Assembly: GCA_965364735.1 (NCBI GenBank)
Contig: CBDTYW010000247.1
Coordinates: 1 to 5,356, forward strand
Source: CBDTYW01 sp965364735
Lineage (GTDB): Bacteria; Actinomycetota; Nitriliruptoria; Nitriliruptorales; Nitriliruptoraceae
Reading direction: 5' to 3'
Length of the DNA stretch: 5,356 nt
Below are positions 4,862 through 5,356 of the stretch, piece by piece; the stretch's first letter is position 1, and the number at the start of each line of letters is the position of its first letter. The notes below the pieces were generated by a model. It did not search any database, was not told the origin of the DNA, and saw only the letters and a program-made list of their open reading frames with translations. The translations under genes were made by a program, and so were the position numbers.

Positions 4862-5356
4862 ATGGCACACCAGAGAAGCGTTGCGCGGATCCGCACCACC
4901 GCGGGAGCCACGGCTGCGCTGATCGCCGCGGCGCTCGTCCCCGCGACAGCCCACGCCGCCGAGCCAGCGGCAACCGCCAGCGGGACGACGCTGACGATCC
5001 AGATGTCGGGCGAAGCAGAGCTGAGCGTCGACTGCACCAAGGGCACGATGGCCGTGTACTCCGACGAGAACCTCGTGGCGGTCTCCGGGGACCCGGTCGC
5101 CTGCGACGCCCTCACCGCCCTGACCATCACGGGCGACGACGCGGCGAACCGCGTGAACCTGAGCGGAATGGGCCTCGGCGACTTCACCCGTCGCGACCTC
5201 CAGGTCCTCGTCGAGACCGGGGCCGGAAAGGACCACGTCGTCGGCGGTCCGTTGAGCGAGACCATCAACGGCGGCGCCGACGGGGACACGATCGACGGCG
5301 AGGGCGGCGACGACACCGTCAACGGCGGTGACGGGAGCGACGATCTGGCGGGCGGG
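4862..5356 (+). CDS. Secreted RTX-type calcium-binding repeat protein, N-terminal part (cut by window edge)
   Basis: 165 codons are visible, open to the last base. Residues 1-32 form a Sec signal peptide: basic n-region (MAHQRSVARIR), hydrophobic TAALIAAALVPA, and a signal-peptidase site after AHA (30-32). Residues about 42-118 look beta-rich and hold two cysteines (Cys58, Cys81) that could form a disulfide after export. The stretch TLTITGDDAANRVNLSGM resembles the lead-in seen before calcium-binding repeats in actinobacterial RTX-like proteins. From about residue 119 a period-nine pattern begins: TGAGKDHVV, GGPLSETIN, GGADGDTID, GEGGDDTVN, GGDGSDDLA, GG. This is the GGxGxDxUx calcium-binding beta-roll, still running at the edge. 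The ATG at 4862 has GGGGG six bases upstream; a TTG at 4856 is in frame but less likely. The protein should fold outside the cell on binding calcium. Any catalytic or cell-wall-anchoring domain lies beyond the window, so its function is unknown. Confidence 0.88.
   Translation, partial: MAHQRSVARIRTTAGATAALIAAALVPATAHAAEPAATASGTTLTIQMSGEAELSVDCTKGTMAVYSDENLVAVSGDPVACDALTALTITGDDAANRVNLSGMGLGDFTRRDLQVLVETGAGKDHVVGGPLSETINGGADGDTIDGEGGDDTVNGGDGSDDLAGG
5216..5356 (+). repeat. RTX nonapeptide repeat array (27-bp coding period)
   Basis: Codons 119-165 encode five consecutive nonapeptides with conserved Gly and Asp and a hydrophobic residue at position eight, and a sixth begins at the edge. The third and fifth (GGADGDTID, GGDGSDDLA) fit the calcium-binding consensus best. 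The first two are degenerate, as often seen at the capped end of a beta-roll. Confidence 0.85.

Noticed and set aside
4207..5322. 371-codon minus-strand open frame covering the RTX gene and the start of leuS
   Set aside because: Its first part is antisense to a clear signal peptide and RTX repeats, and its last part is an out-of-frame reading of leuS ending in Arg/Pro-rich sequence.
5216..5356. Tandem 27-bp periodicity as a possible CRISPR or satellite array
   Set aside because: The repeats are degenerate at DNA level and translate in one open frame into the calcium-binding nonapeptide pattern. They are coding repeats.

Overview
The window comes from a GC-rich actinobacterial chromosome (Actinomycetota). 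The evidence is strong third-position G/C bias, GTG starts, a Streptomyces-type DnaA box (TTGTCCACA), TANNNT-type -10 hexamers, and the leuS, degV, comEA order that is familiar in this phylum. I cannot fix the genus. The short, B. subtilis-like LeuRS (823 residues, no large leucine-specific insertion) differs from the roughly 960-residue form I recall from mycobacteria and streptomycetes.

The minus strand carries four genes read from right to left over nearly the whole window. They are leuS (4691-2220), an epoxide-hydrolase-like alpha/beta hydrolase (2187-1363, possibly starting at 2223), a DegV-family fatty-acid-binding protein (1309-452), and the first 125 codons of comEA (375-1, leaving the window at its left edge). 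Gaps are 32, 53 and 76 bases, or a 4-base overlap at the first junction if the upstream CTG start is used, so this looks like one transcription unit. The products do not form one pathway: translation, small-molecule hydrolysis, fatty-acid handling and DNA uptake. The grouping looks like conserved housekeeping synteny with a hydrolase placed between leuS and degV.

A 169-base divergent intergenic region (4692-4861) separates leuS from a plus-strand gene that leaves the window at the right edge (4862-5356). That gene encodes a Sec-exported protein with a signal peptide, a beta-rich N-terminal region with two cysteines, and the start of an RTX-type calcium-binding nonapeptide array. Its promoter region holds the most notable non-coding signal here: a 33-bp imperfect palindrome (12 of 14 pairs matched) lying over the predicted -10 element, plus a 9-bp direct repeat 22 bp apart flanking the predicted -35.

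A second structure is a perfect 10-bp stem with a 5-base loop directly after the leuS stop codon, where the start of the downstream hydrolase is ambiguous. I see no CRISPR array, mobile element, RNA gene or defence system. Most of the window is ordinary core genome; the points of interest are regulatory sequences and a few unusual residues at normally conserved protein positions.
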